A stretch of DNA of 64,000 nucleotides from JBFXCK01 sp050182275 (GCA_050182275.1 JBFXCK010000005.1:1-64000); one strand, 5' to 3'; shown: positions 51,916-60,081, counted from the first letter of the stretch. The notes: generated from the letters alone by a model not told the origin. Translations and numbers: made by a program.

Positions 51916-52311
51916 TTAAGCTAGTAATTGTTTGGCCGCACTCCGGTCCAGGCCGGTAATTAACTCGAATTCACAGGCCGAGTCCAGTACTTGATTGATA
52001 TTGCGGTGAACTTTGATCATGGTGATCGATTCTTTTTTGCCCTGGCGCAGGCTGATCACATTTTCTTCGCTTTCATCTTCGGCCGCTTCCATCAAAATCG
52101 GCTTGCCGATTTCAGCCGGTTGGTGCAGCGCGCGCAGATATTGGTGAAAGGCGGCGGCCTCTTCATAGCTGGTAAAGCGCACCAAAGTGGAATGGCCGTG
52201 AATTAAGCCTTCCAGGCGCACGCTTTGATCTTCGGTTTCAACCGTTAAATGGCCGAATTGAGAGTTCTTGATAACGGTGGCTTTGGCAGGGGTAGTCAGC
52301 ATGTTAAGCAT
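51916..52311 (-). CDS. Hypothetical protein
   Basis: 131 residues. GGGAG is well spaced upstream of the ATG. VIKNSQFGHLTVETEDQSVR, GHSTLVRFTSYEEAAAFHQY and LRALHQPAEIGKPIL look like an alpha-beta domain. The C-terminus (HRNINQVLDSACEFELITGL) is helical. Not recognised. Probably co-transcribed with 51442 and 52331. Confidence 0.5.
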   Translation of the reverse strand: MLNMLTTPAKATVIKNSQFGHLTVETEDQSVRLEGLIHGHSTLVRFTSYEEAAAFHQYLRALHQPAEIGKPILMEAAEDESEENVISLRQGKKESITMIKVHRNINQVLDSACEFELITGLDRSAAKQLLA

Positions 52312-52330
52312 GGAGCGTCTCCCTTAATGA

Positions 52331-52573
52331 TTAATGCAACGGGCCGGCTTTGGCGCCGATATTTTGCGCGACTTTACCCAGCAAGGCGCTGGCTTCGCGT
52401 TCGCCGAAATGGCCGATATAAAGGCACACCGCCATGGTCAGGAAGGCGCTGGCGATCGCCTGGGGGTTAATCCCGGCTTTGGCGACCTTGCTTTGGGCAT
52501 CCATCAGCACGCGGAAGGTCGCTTCGACATCATGGTCGTTAAGGCTGGCATCGGCGGTAATTTGGTCGAGCAT
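52331..52573 (-). CDS. Small hypothetical protein
   Basis: 80 residues. GAGAGG upstream of the ATG. All-helical with a mildly hydrophobic stretch (IASAFLTMAVCLYIGHFG). A 26-bp segment of it recurs at 53615. Not recognised. The 52574-52774 region has no other gene. Confidence 0.45.
   Translation of the reverse strand: MLDQITADASLNDHDVEATFRVLMDAQSKVAKAGINPQAIASAFLTMAVCLYIGHFGEREASALLGKVAQNIGAKAGPLH
52517..52542. repeat. 26-bp direct repeat, copy 1
   Basis: GGTCGCTTCGACATCATGGT-type sequence inside the 52331 gene, repeated with one mismatch at 53615-53640. Confidence 0.5.
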
Positions 52574-52774
52574 GAAGCGCCTCTCGTTAATATTCTATTT
52601 AACCTATCGTAACCAAAAATTAGCTTTTTGGCAACAAAAAAGTGACAAAAAGGTTAACGGCGGGGGAGGGGGGTTAAGGGTTAAAGCTTCGTTTTTTATG
52701 CTTTTCCCTATGCCCTAGCCTTAAACCCCGGGTTGTGGTAAAAAACGGGCTTCCCATTTACGCCAAGGTTTATA

Positions 52775-53560
52775 ATGAAACAAAATTTTTTCTTCCTAAC
52801 CATGATTTTTAATTTGCTGGTTTTCTTCCCGCTGCAGGCGGCGGAGGAGATAGGTAAGGATGGCGAGAATATACAAATAAATGGGGCGATAATCATGCCC
52901 CAATGTTTCAATGAATATTGGCTGGATTCTAGAAAAAATATTATTGATCTCGAATTATGCGAGCAGATGGTCCAGCAAGACGGCGGCGATAGCGCCGGTT
53001 ATAAATATATCGGCAAGCTAAGTAATTCGCTCGTCTTTGAATTAAGCCATTATACCGGTTCGCTATGGAATAAAATAGTTCTAGCGGATTATTTGCAAAA
53101 GAGTGTAGTTCACAAGAAGGGCGCCCTTAAAATTATTGCTGATAGAGCGGAAGGAACTTTATGCAATATGGGATATAGCGATGTTGCCGTCAAAAATGAT
53201 CAATTATATTACATCCGTTATTACACTTTCGCCGATCTTTTATATTTGCTGCAGCAAGATATTGATGCCGGCCTTTATGCCAAATTAGAAAACCGTCCTA
53301 AGCGCTGTGTCGCTAAGGCCCGGCATACCTATGATTTTAAGAACAAAAAAGAGCAGACTTTTGCCGTTTATTTAATAGATGATTGGATTAAAGAAGATTA
53401 CCGGAAGAATATTTTTGAACCGAATAATGCCCCTGAGCAAATATGTCTCGAAAACCAGTTAAAAGATTTTATAGCTTCTAATGGTATAGAGTTGGATGAA
53501 GAAAAGCTCCATAAGTTAGGGCTAGTGCTTGAACGGCAGTGCGGCTCTAACTTTATGTAG
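52775..53560 (+). CDS. Secreted cysteine-containing protein
   Basis: 261 residues with signal peptide (FFFLTMIFNLLVFFPLQA, cleavage near QAA-EE). The mature protein has cysteines in MPQCFNEYW, LELCEQM, GTLCNMGYS, KRCVAK, QICLENQ and ERQCGSN, consistent with periplasmic disulfides. AT-rich codon use differs from nearby housekeeping genes. Not recognised; it sits convergent to the immunity-like gene at 53644 and could belong to the same locus. Confidence 0.55.
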   Translation: MKQNFFFLTMIFNLLVFFPLQAAEEIGKDGENIQINGAIIMPQCFNEYWLDSRKNIIDLELCEQMVQQDGGDSAGYKYIGKLSNSLVFELSHYTGSLWNKIVLADYLQKSVVHKKGALKIIADRAEGTLCNMGYSDVAVKNDQLYYIRYYTFADLLYLLQQDIDAGLYAKLENRPKRCVAKARHTYDFKNKKEQTFAVYLIDDWIKEDYRKNIFEPNNAPEQICLENQLKDFIASNGIELDEEKLHKLGLVLERQCGSNFM

Positions 53561-53614
53561 ATTTAATTTCATTCGCTATCTATTAACTCTAAATCGTCTA
53601 ATATATTTTCTATA

Positions 53615-53640
53615 GGTCGCTTCGACATCATGGCCGTTAA
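53615..53640. repeat. 26-bp direct repeat, copy 2
   Basis: Second copy of the 52517-52542 sequence (one mismatch), now intergenic. The DNA between the copies holds the secreted 52775 gene. Confidence 0.5.
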
Positions 53641-53643
53641 CGG

Positions 53644-54291
53644 TTAAGAAGGCTGTTTAGGGCAGGGGTAGGCAACCGCCTGGCTATCAATAAAACCAAG
53701 CGCGGCTGGAGCCTGTTTCAGATCAGGATTGTTTTTTATCCAATTATTAAAATTTCTCATTACTTCTTCATCAGAAATAATATAGGGCGACTTCTGAGTT
53801 TTGCCTTCTGGGCAAAATATGGGTTTTTTGGCAAGAGCGGACATATATCGAGCAATCTGCATCAAAGACTCGATATAGAATTTGCACGAACTTTTACCGC
53901 TATTATCTTGAAGGCAGCTATTTTGCAATTCCTGAACACTGGTGAAATGTCCTTGATTAAGACAAGGAATTCCACTTTTTATCCAATACTTAAGGGCATA
54001 TATATGAGCGGGAACATCTTCTTCAAATTTTTCTTCCTCTAGAAAATCGGCTGCCTGTTGAACGTCATCCACGTTAATGGGTGTTTGGCGGCAAGGTTCA
54101 TCTAAGTAAATTTTCAATGTTTGCAACCGTTCCCCCACACCACGCAGATAGGCCTCGCAATTGCGCCGGTCTTGGGGATGGGCGGCGGCGCAAACTCGAC
54201 GCAGCTCATCCGCTGTTAGATCTTTGGCAGAGGCGGGTGGAATTAAAAAGACAAAAAACAAAAAGATAATTAAACACCGCATTAACAGCAT
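53644..54291 (-). CDS. Periplasmic Rap1a/Tai-like immunity protein, two modules
   Basis: 215 residues from ATG 54291, chosen because GGGGAG lies 8 bases upstream and it gives a clean signal peptide (MLLMRCLIIFLFFVFLIPPA, cut after ASA); the frame extends to 54351. Two similar segments follow: VCAAAHPQDRRNCEAYLRGV with DVQQAADFLEEE, and NSCLQDNSGKSSCKFYIESL with EEVMRNFNNWIKNNP. This C...C-x-x-Y-(I/L)-x-(G/S)-(V/L) then helix layout matches the Rap1a/Tai family, periplasmic proteins that neutralise peptidoglycan amidase or muramidase effectors. It is directly downstream of a muramidase-like gene, which supports an effector-immunity pair. Confidence 0.65.
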   Translation of the reverse strand: MLLMRCLIIFLFFVFLIPPASAKDLTADELRRVCAAAHPQDRRNCEAYLRGVGERLQTLKIYLDEPCRQTPINVDDVQQAADFLEEEKFEEDVPAHIYALKYWIKSGIPCLNQGHFTSVQELQNSCLQDNSGKSSCKFYIESLMQIARYMSALAKKPIFCPEGKTQKSPYIISDEEVMRNFNNWIKNNPDLKQAPAALGFIDSQAVAYPCPKQPS

Positions 54292-54347
54292 AGTTTTTTC
54301 TCCCCATTCAAAGAACATAAATGTCTTTATAAAAAAAACAATCTTTT

Positions 54348-55529
54348 TCATTCATTTTTAGGCAATCGGCGTTTGAATATATCGGCCATTTCTTGATAAC
54401 GGCGAGCATGGCCCTCTTTGACGGGGTCATTTTTTTCCCTAGCTGCCATGCGTGCTTCTGAAGCGGCTTGTTCTAAATCTTTGACAGCTTGTTGATAATT
54501 ACCTTTTTCAAGATGGGACTTGGTTTTGCTATTATTAAACCAATTTTTTCCACTCATATATACTAGGCCGGCCATACCTTGGTATTCTTCAGGAGTTAAG
54601 TTGTGCTTATCGGCAAAATCATCCAAGGGCCTGGTTAAGTCTTTTCCAGCAATAACTGTTAATCGCGCGATTTGCTCCGGCGTTAAGCTAACACCTTCTT
54701 TTCGCAGAGTGTCCGCTAGTTCTTGAGCAGGAATACCAGTCTGATTAGCAGCACCCGTTAATTTCTGGATAATAAGTTCGTCTACTTTAGCCTTGCGCAA
54801 ATCACGCTGAATTTCCTGAGAGTTTCGTCGTCCAAGATCATAACCCTCTCCGATAGTGGCTCCGCTTTTCGTTCCACCAGGATGATAGGGATAAGCTCGC
54901 GCCCCCTCTTTACTGGAAATATAATCTTGGGCTGCTTTTTGGGCTTCATTAAGCTTAAATTCCTCCTGTATGCGTTTTCTTACATTAGGATCAATTTTTA
55001 ATTCTCCATTATTTGGCTGTTGAGGTTCTTTATTTGTCCGTACATAACTCGCCACCTGCAATGGATCCATTTGGTTCAGCACCAATTGATGCTCATTCAT
55101 ATAATCATGATATGATTGATTGGCGGTAAGGGGTTGCGGTTTGAGGGCGCTATAGCTGGGGAAATTCTCGTTTATAGTTTGCTGGGCGAAGGTTTTCTTT
55201 AATTGATGCCAATTGCGGGCGATATCAGCGCCGGTTGTGACGTCATCGGGCTTTGGATAAACGGGAAGCCCGGGCAAATTGGATGGTTGGATATTCCAGA
55301 TTTTTGACCAATCCTTTGGTTGAGCGAAGGGTTCGTCATAATTGTCGGTCGCAGGCGGGCCGAAGATGCCAGCTAAACCTTCTACCAAATCGGCCAAAGG
55401 CGGTTTAGGCTTTGCAATAGGATTGATTGGCGGCGTAGCAGGGCGTCCAAACAAAGAAAAAGGGTGTAAGGGATCTAAAATTTTTTTAGGATCAAGAGGT
55501 CCGCCGGGCGGTTTGTTAGAAAACATCAT
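54348..55529 (-). CDS. Muramidase-like (T4-lysozyme/pesticin-type) effector
   Basis: 393 residues, no signal peptide. The first ~180 residues are Pro-rich and probably a delivery or linker region (NKPPGGPLDPKKILDPLHPF, PSNLPGLPVYPKPDD). The C-terminal domain (~195-390) has DYISSKEGARAYPYHPGG and KSGATIGEGYDLG: Glu208 of KEG and Thr225 of TIGEG fit the catalytic E...D/T arrangement of phage-type lysozymes. VYMSGKNWFNNSKTKSHLEK follows. An enzyme lacking its own export signal beside an exported immunity-like protein fits an injected toxin, e.g. by a type VI system, which is not in the window. A phage endolysin origin is the alternative. Confidence 0.65.
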   Translation of the reverse strand: MMFSNKPPGGPLDPKKILDPLHPFSLFGRPATPPINPIAKPKPPLADLVEGLAGIFGPPATDNYDEPFAQPKDWSKIWNIQPSNLPGLPVYPKPDDVTTGADIARNWHQLKKTFAQQTINENFPSYSALKPQPLTANQSYHDYMNEHQLVLNQMDPLQVASYVRTNKEPQQPNNGELKIDPNVRKRIQEEFKLNEAQKAAQDYISSKEGARAYPYHPGGTKSGATIGEGYDLGRRNSQEIQRDLRKAKVDELIIQKLTGAANQTGIPAQELADTLRKEGVSLTPEQIARLTVIAGKDLTRPLDDFADKHNLTPEEYQGMAGLVYMSGKNWFNNSKTKSHLEKGNYQQAVKDLEQAASEARMAAREKNDPVKEGHARRYQEMADIFKRRLPKNE

Positions 55530-55696
55530 AGCTTCTCCAAAAAGGGTTTAGAAAACAAAAACCCGCCGCAATTAAAATGCAGGGCGGGAATGAGCAGGGG
55601 CAGGCAGGGTTTTTATCGTTCTTGTTTTGTACCATACAATTTCAAAAAAGTCAAGCAAAAACTTTTCCCGCTCTGGCTCTTCAAGAAAAACCGGCG

Positions 55697-55702
55697 TATA
55701 CT
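55697..55702 (+). promoter_or_regulatory. -10 box six bases before the PCuAC-like gene
   Basis: TATACT at 55697-55702; TGGCTC 17 bp upstream is a weak -35. Predicted start is the A of ATG 55709, i.e. leaderless. Confidence 0.45.
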
Positions 55703-55708
55703 GGCCAG

Positions 55709-56182
55709 ATGCGGATTTTATTGACGATGCTTCTTGTAACCGCCGCCTTTTGCCCCGCCTTGGCCAAGAATGATTGCGCGGTTCAAGCCGGCGATCTGCA
55801 AATAAGCCAAGCTTATGCGATCGATGATGCAACCCCGGGGCGGTTGCGGGTTTATATGACGATTTATAATGGCGGGTTTTTCGATGATTATATCCGCGCC
55901 GCGGCAAGCCCGCTTGGAACGGCGGAATTGCGCGATGAGCGCGGGCTGGATCACCGCGCTCTCCTCGATCAGCCGGTAATGGAAATCCCCTTGCGCGCCG
56001 GGCAATTACGCGAATTAAAGCCGCAAGGCTATTATATTTTGCTGGAAGAATTGGAAGAAAATTTAGGAATAGGCGAGCGTTTTTCGCTGGCCCTTCGTTT
56101 CCGGCTGGCCGGTGAAACGACCATGCCCATTACCTATCTTGGCCGCGATCCGGAAAAATACCGCGATAAGATTTGCCCTTAG
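55709..56182 (+). CDS. PCu(A)C-like secreted protein lacking copper ligands
   Basis: 157 residues from ATG 55709; signal peptide MRILLTMLLVTAAFCPALA. The mature domain follows the copper chaperone PCu(A)C fold: RLRVYMTIYNGGFFDDYIRA, TAELRDERG, QPVMEIPLRAGQLRELKPQG, YYILLEELEENLGIGERFSL and ALRFRLAGE. In PCu(A)C, the metal is held by H...M...HxM; here the first His is Arg (AELR) and the H-x-M is Y-x-L (YYILL). So it is probably a non-copper member. The gene ends overlapping the convergent 56179 gene by 4 bp. Confidence 0.65.
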   Translation: MRILLTMLLVTAAFCPALAKNDCAVQAGDLQISQAYAIDDATPGRLRVYMTIYNGGFFDDYIRAAASPLGTAELRDERGLDHRALLDQPVMEIPLRAGQLRELKPQGYYILLEELEENLGIGERFSLALRFRLAGETTMPITYLGRDPEKYRDKICP

Positions 56183-56388
56183 CGCTGATTTTCATTGTAA
56201 CCCGTAATACGGGGAAAATGCTTACAAGGTAAGGTAGGACGCCAGGGGTGGGAGTGAACGACCGGTTTTACCTCAGCGCCTTTGGCTTTACCGCCGCCAC
56301 GACGTGGGGGGCGGGACGATCCCCGTTTATATACCCGGTGCTTTGCCATTTCTAAAAACTCCGCCGCCAAATCTTGTTCATGACGCAT
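56179..56388 (-). CDS. Small basic hypothetical protein
   Basis: 69 residues, GGGAG upstream of the ATG. DLAAEFLEMAKHRVYKRGSS, then an Arg/Gly/Lys-rich section (RPPRRGGGKAKGAE) that could bind nucleic acid, and a C-terminal RITGYNENQR. Not recognised. Confidence 0.45.
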   Translation of the reverse strand: MRHEQDLAAEFLEMAKHRVYKRGSSRPPRRGGGKAKGAEVKPVVHSHPWRPTLPCKHFPRITGYNENQR

Positions 56389-56479
56389 TTTTTACTCCCT
56401 ATCGTATTTTTCCGCGCCTATTCATGCGCCTCTGGCGCAGCCGGGGCAAGTTAACTTTTTATGACATTGAAAAAACGGC

Positions 56480-58264
56480 TTAACCGTTGCTGATGACGAT
56501 GTTGGTGAAAATCGATAAATTGTTCTGGCTAAGCCCATTTAACTGGGCCACATTTATCCAGCCTCCCGGGCCGGCGCCATCAATATCGACTTGCAGGGTG
56601 GTAAAACCGGCGCCATCCACAAAGCGCAGATATTGGCTTAAAGTGCCGGGATCGCCATTATAGCCTTGCAGCACATTATGCAGCTCGATCACATCCTGGC
56701 CGGTTTGAAAATTGGTGATGGTATCCAGCCATTGCGGGGCTAAATCTTGGGTTTCATAGAAAAAAGTATCGTTGCCAGCGCCGCCATCCATTAGATCGCT
56801 GCCCGCGCCGCCGATGAGAATATCATCGCCGGCATTGGTCCAAATCACATCATCGCCATTGCCGCCATCGACAATCATATCGCCATAGGTGTGAGTTAGG
56901 CTGGTGAAATTAAGCACATCATCGCCGTCGCCCAAATCAAATCCTTCAATGCCGCTATAATTGACGCCGCTAAACGGCCCGTTGGAGGAATAAGAGCGGA
57001 TCAACAAATTATTATCAAACTGAATTAAATCATTGCCGTTGGTGCCCAGCAAAATATCAAACCCGCTGCCGGCGGTAAAAGTATCGAAACAAACATTATA
57101 GCCATTAACGCCGACGCCAATGATTAAATCATCGCGCACCGACACGGCGAAAACGGTATTGGGATCATTGGGATCATTCGGTACTATTTCATCGGCGGAA
57201 AATTGAAAGAAATTGTCACCCTGCAAATCAATCAAATGATCCAAGCCTTGGCCGCCATCCAAAAAATCATTGCCGGCGCCGCCATCAATCGTGTCATTCC
57301 CGGCGTCGCCGAAAAGCTGGTCATCGCCATCGCCGCCATTGATGGTATCATCGCCATCGCCGCCATGAATCGTATCATTGCCGCTGCCGCCACTTAAGGT
57401 GTCGTTCCCGGCATCGCCATTGATGAGGTCGTTGCCCGCACCGCCATCGATACTATCATTGCCATTGCCGCCATGCAGCGTGTCATCGCCGTCATTTCCG
57501 AAAATCTGGTCATCGCCATTATCGCCGAAAATAATATCGTTCAATGAGCCGCCAATAATAATGTCATTGCCGTCATTGCCATGAAAAGCGGTGCCGACCA
57601 CATAGCCGGAAGCCGCCGCTGCCGCAGCGTCGTTGGGCAAAACAACCTGGTCATTGCCTGCCAGCGCGTCATATTGCGTGCCTGCCAAATAGCTGCCGTT
57701 TTGAATAAGATTAAAATTCACCACATCGTCATTCGGGGTGAATAAGGCAAAAATTCCCGGCGGCGGCGGGGGCGGAAAAATAATATCGGTCGGATCGGAA
57801 ATCTCGCCGGGCGCAATGCCGTTGAAACCGCCACCCGTATCATCGCTTAAATTACGCAAACCCGGTAAATTGCCATCATCGGTAAAAGGCCGGAAGCTGC
57901 CGCCTTCGCGGACGCCGATAACCGGTTCAGGCCCTTCGGCTGGTTCGAAATCTTCCAATTGTGAAATAATATCATCGGGCGGCGTAACCGGCTGGTCGGA
58001 TTTGTCCAAAATGACGGGGCGCGCCTCGCCCAGCAAAGCATAATAACCGCCCAATACGACCCGGCCTTCCGGGGAAGTTTGAAATACCAAATCATGCCCG
58101 GCGCGGTACATTTGATCGTCCGGAACCGAGAAAGTCAGATTGACGGTTTCTCCGCCCTTTAATTCAATCAGCAAATATTCATGATTTTGCGCGGCGGGAA
58201 TGCCTTTTTTTTGATTAAAAGCTTTATTCGCAACCGGGCCTATCGGTAAATCGGAAGTCGCCAT
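56480..58264 (-). CDS. RTX-type calcium-binding secreted protein
   Basis: 594 residues. Residues ~230-330 hold about eleven nonapeptide repeats of the G-G-x-G-x-D-x-U-x class (e.g. GNDGDDTLHGGNGNDSIDGG), and two further units occur near 465-500 (DGGNGDDVIWTNAGDDILIG, GGAGSDLMDGGAGNDTFFYE). These bind Ca2+ in a beta-roll outside the cell. The C-terminus (LDTITNFQTGQDVIELHNVL ... IVISNG) is the M10-type secretion segment, which implies type I secretion. The N-terminus (~1-190) is beta-rich and Pro-rich, with no enzyme motif seen. No ABC exporter gene is in the window. Confidence 0.82.
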   Translation of the reverse strand: MATSDLPIGPVANKAFNQKKGIPAAQNHEYLLIELKGGETVNLTFSVPDDQMYRAGHDLVFQTSPEGRVVLGGYYALLGEARPVILDKSDQPVTPPDDIISQLEDFEPAEGPEPVIGVREGGSFRPFTDDGNLPGLRNLSDDTGGGFNGIAPGEISDPTDIIFPPPPPPGIFALFTPNDDVVNFNLIQNGSYLAGTQYDALAGNDQVVLPNDAAAAAASGYVVGTAFHGNDGNDIIIGGSLNDIIFGDNGDDQIFGNDGDDTLHGGNGNDSIDGGAGNDLINGDAGNDTLSGGSGNDTIHGGDGDDTINGGDGDDQLFGDAGNDTIDGGAGNDFLDGGQGLDHLIDLQGDNFFQFSADEIVPNDPNDPNTVFAVSVRDDLIIGVGVNGYNVCFDTFTAGSGFDILLGTNGNDLIQFDNNLLIRSYSSNGPFSGVNYSGIEGFDLGDGDDVLNFTSLTHTYGDMIVDGGNGDDVIWTNAGDDILIGGAGSDLMDGGAGNDTFFYETQDLAPQWLDTITNFQTGQDVIELHNVLQGYNGDPGTLSQYLRFVDGAGFTTLQVDIDGAGPGGWINVAQLNGLSQNNLSIFTNIVISNG

Positions 58265-58453
58265 TTATTGCTGCCTCGCATTTGTTATAGGTAGAGAGCG
58301 GGTGCCGTGCTGTAGTATAATCCCTGCTTGTGCTAACCCGTTGGCATAGTTGTGCCGAATAGTTTCTGAAATGTATCTAAAAAAGCTCTAATGGTCAAGC
58401 GACAGAACGCCGCCTGAAAGGCTTTGCACACAATATATTTTACCAGGGTTTGT

Positions 58454-58951
58454 TTAACGGCGGCGGCGTAAGGCCAGCGCGCCGGCGATTGCCGCCAAGC
58501 TAAGCGCCGAGGGGCTCGGAATCACCCGTTCATCCTTCGGAATTATTTCGGCCCGGCTGGGGCTAATAATAGCCAAGGGGCAAATATAAGAATCAGCCCG
58601 GTAAGCATAAACGCTTACTAGCCCATTAAACATGCTGCGGGGCGTAGAAGATAGGTCGATTTCATAAGAGCCGCCTAAAGCCAGATATCGTAAAATAAAA
58701 ACATCATCCAAAGGCGCCTGCACGCTGGTGGCGCCAATTACAGGCGTAAAATTCGCTATGTTTTTGCTTAAACAAGAAAAAGGAGCGCCCATCTGTGAGA
58801 GCGTAAAATGGGGCGTTGAGTACCAGGAAGGGGTGGTGGGTTCAACCATTTCCCGTGGCGTAAGATCCACTTCAAGACCATCTTGATTGGCTAAAGCTCC
58901 AACCCCTGATCCGGCGACCGCAAGAGCCGCTATGAATTGTTTAGCACTCAT
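58454..58951 (-). CDS. Secreted protein with PEP-CTERM-like anchor
   Basis: 165 residues. Signal peptide-like N-terminus (FIAALAVAGSGVGALA); mature part with single-copy cysteines (PFSCLSKN, SYICPLAI). The C-terminus VIPSPSALSLAAIAGALALRR then RR matches the PEP-CTERM layout: a V-I-P-x-P-S-A motif, a hydrophobic helix and an Arg cluster, which exosortase cleaves. Normal PEP reads V-P-E-P; here it is I-P-S-P. AAAGGGGG lies upstream of the ATG. No exosortase gene is in the window. Confidence 0.6.
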   Translation of the reverse strand: MSAKQFIAALAVAGSGVGALANQDGLEVDLTPREMVEPTTPSWYSTPHFTLSQMGAPFSCLSKNIANFTPVIGATSVQAPLDDVFILRYLALGGSYEIDLSSTPRSMFNGLVSVYAYRADSYICPLAIISPSRAEIIPKDERVIPSPSALSLAAIAGALALRRRR

Positions 58952-58989
58952 CCCTTTTCCCCCTTTAATATTTGTAGAATAGGCTAGTA

Positions 58990-59016
58990 TTTATAGGGAA
59001 ATAATGTTTCTGTCAA
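58990..59016 (-). promoter_or_regulatory. Promoter for the PEP-CTERM-like gene
   Basis: TTGACA (minus strand, 59011-59016), 15-bp spacer, TATAAA (58990-58995) or TAAATA with a 17-bp spacer; about 40 bp before the ATG. No other gene is seen in 58952-59159. Confidence 0.45.
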
Positions 59017-59159
59017 GGATATATTATTTGCGCCGGCACGCTGCGCGCAAAGAGGCGGCAAGCCTTGCCAACCGGCGCTTTTAACCATTTTTTCCTTGAA
59101 TTAGTATCCTACTAAGATACAATTATAATTGAAAGAAAAATAATATTTAGGGCAGGGAA

Positions 59160-59333
59160 GTGACCAAAGATTTACGCGAAGCCGCGCTGCAGGGCATTCT
59201 GGGACGGTCTTGTATCGAACCGGGCTTAAAAGATCCGCTGGAAGCTAGACGGTTGGCTTTAAGCTTAGATCAGGGGCGTTTTGCCCGCGAGGCGGCGATC
59301 TTGAATGCGATCGCAGGCAAAAAAACGAAATAA
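59160..59333 (+). CDS. 57-residue hypothetical protein (GTG start)
   Basis: GTG 59160 to TAA 59333, with AGGGCAGGGAA just upstream. Predicted peptide is helical and charged (TKDLREAALQGILGRSCIEP, LEARRLALSLDQGRFAREAA). Too short for most gene callers but codon use resembles the host. Not recognised. Confidence 0.5.
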   Translation: MTKDLREAALQGILGRSCIEPGLKDPLEARRLALSLDQGRFAREAAILNAIAGKKTK

Positions 59334-59421
59334 GGAGCAGAATTGCTCCACAGGGTTCATGGCAGGGAAAAGACGCCGTTAAAAAACAACGGCACCCACT
59401 TAAGTACAATTGAGGAAAACC

Positions 59422-59529
59422 ATGAGCTTGATTATTGTAACGTCGATACTCGCTACCGCCTTGATTTTCTATGGCCTTTACTGGCAAGACCGCATCGAAA
59501 AATCGCAATGCCGCCACCCTTCTCGCTGA
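59422..59529 (+). CDS. 35-residue single-pass membrane peptide
   Basis: ATG 59422 to TGA 59529, with GAGGAAAAC upstream. SLIIVTSILATALIFYGLYW is one membrane helix followed by a short basic tail with a Cys (DRIEKSQCRHPSR). Plausible but short. Confidence 0.4.
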   Translation: MSLIIVTSILATALIFYGLYWQDRIEKSQCRHPSR

Positions 59530-59855
59530 CATGATTCCGTTAAGTTATCCCCAATATCCATGCGTTTGACGCATATCTGATACTTGTTTTGGCCAGGTTG
59601 TGAGGAGCAAAGCCATCATTTAGCCTTAAATGGTTAGGGTGTATGAGAACAAGAATAATTGAGTAAATGTGAGTCAATGATCGAGTAAAAGCTTAAGGTC
59701 GAACGCACTTCGGCTTGTCAGGTGATCAGGATAGGGTTGAGTAAGGGCGAGGGTAAGTTTAAGGCGAAAGTAAGTAAGGTAACGGGGGATAAGGGAAAAT
59801 ACCCACCCCCATCTTTCGCTAACCCCTCTTAACATTCGTTCGAAGGGAGTTCCTT
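59530..59855. other. 326-bp intergenic stretch
   Basis: No convincing gene on either strand. A purine-rich segment (59640-59790) repeats GAGTAA/GAGTCA and AAGGCGAAAGTAAG-like words; no clear array, promoter or hairpin was identified. Confidence 0.4.
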
Positions 59856-60029
59856 ATGATTCCGCGTCAAGTACTGCAAGAACTGAAAACTCAACGGCAA
59901 AGCGATAGTTGGCGCACTCCTCTTCTTAATCTCAGCGGCTCTCAGGCAAAATCACCTTATTCTCAACCAGATTTTATCGGCAATTTCTTGCATATGTTTA
60001 CGCGGCCGGCAAGTATTCCCTCCCTCTAA
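59856..60029 (+). CDS. 57-residue hypothetical protein
   Basis: ATG 59856 to TAA 60029, with CGAAGGGAGTTCCTT upstream, a strong ribosome binding site. Peptide MIPRQVLQELKTQRQSDSWR ... FLHMFTRPASIPSL. Not recognised; it precedes the HExxH gene by 79 bp. Confidence 0.5.
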   Translation: MIPRQVLQELKTQRQSDSWRTPLLNLSGSQAKSPYSQPDFIGNFLHMFTRPASIPSL

Positions 60030-60052
60030 TTCATATTCTTTCTAAACTTTCC

Positions 60053-60081
60053 TTGATAATCAAGCCGGAATAGATTATATC
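60053..60081 (+). promoter_or_regulatory. Promoter of the 60109 gene
   Basis: TTGATA (60053-60058), 17-bp spacer, TATATC (60076-60081). A TATAAT also occurs 10 bp further on. Confidence 0.5.

Noticed and set aside
56960..57560. Possible CRISPR-like periodicity in the RTX gene
   Set aside because: The 27-bp period corresponds to nine-residue calcium-binding repeats, with no fixed repeat and unique spacers.
57378..57584. Plus-strand Pro/Ser-rich frame opposite the RTX repeats
   Set aside because: It is the antisense of the Gly/Asp repeats and mirrors their periodicity.
59245..59532. Minus-strand 95-codon frame
   Set aside because: Overlaps two small plus-strand ORFs with ribosome binding sites and shows no protein-like pattern.
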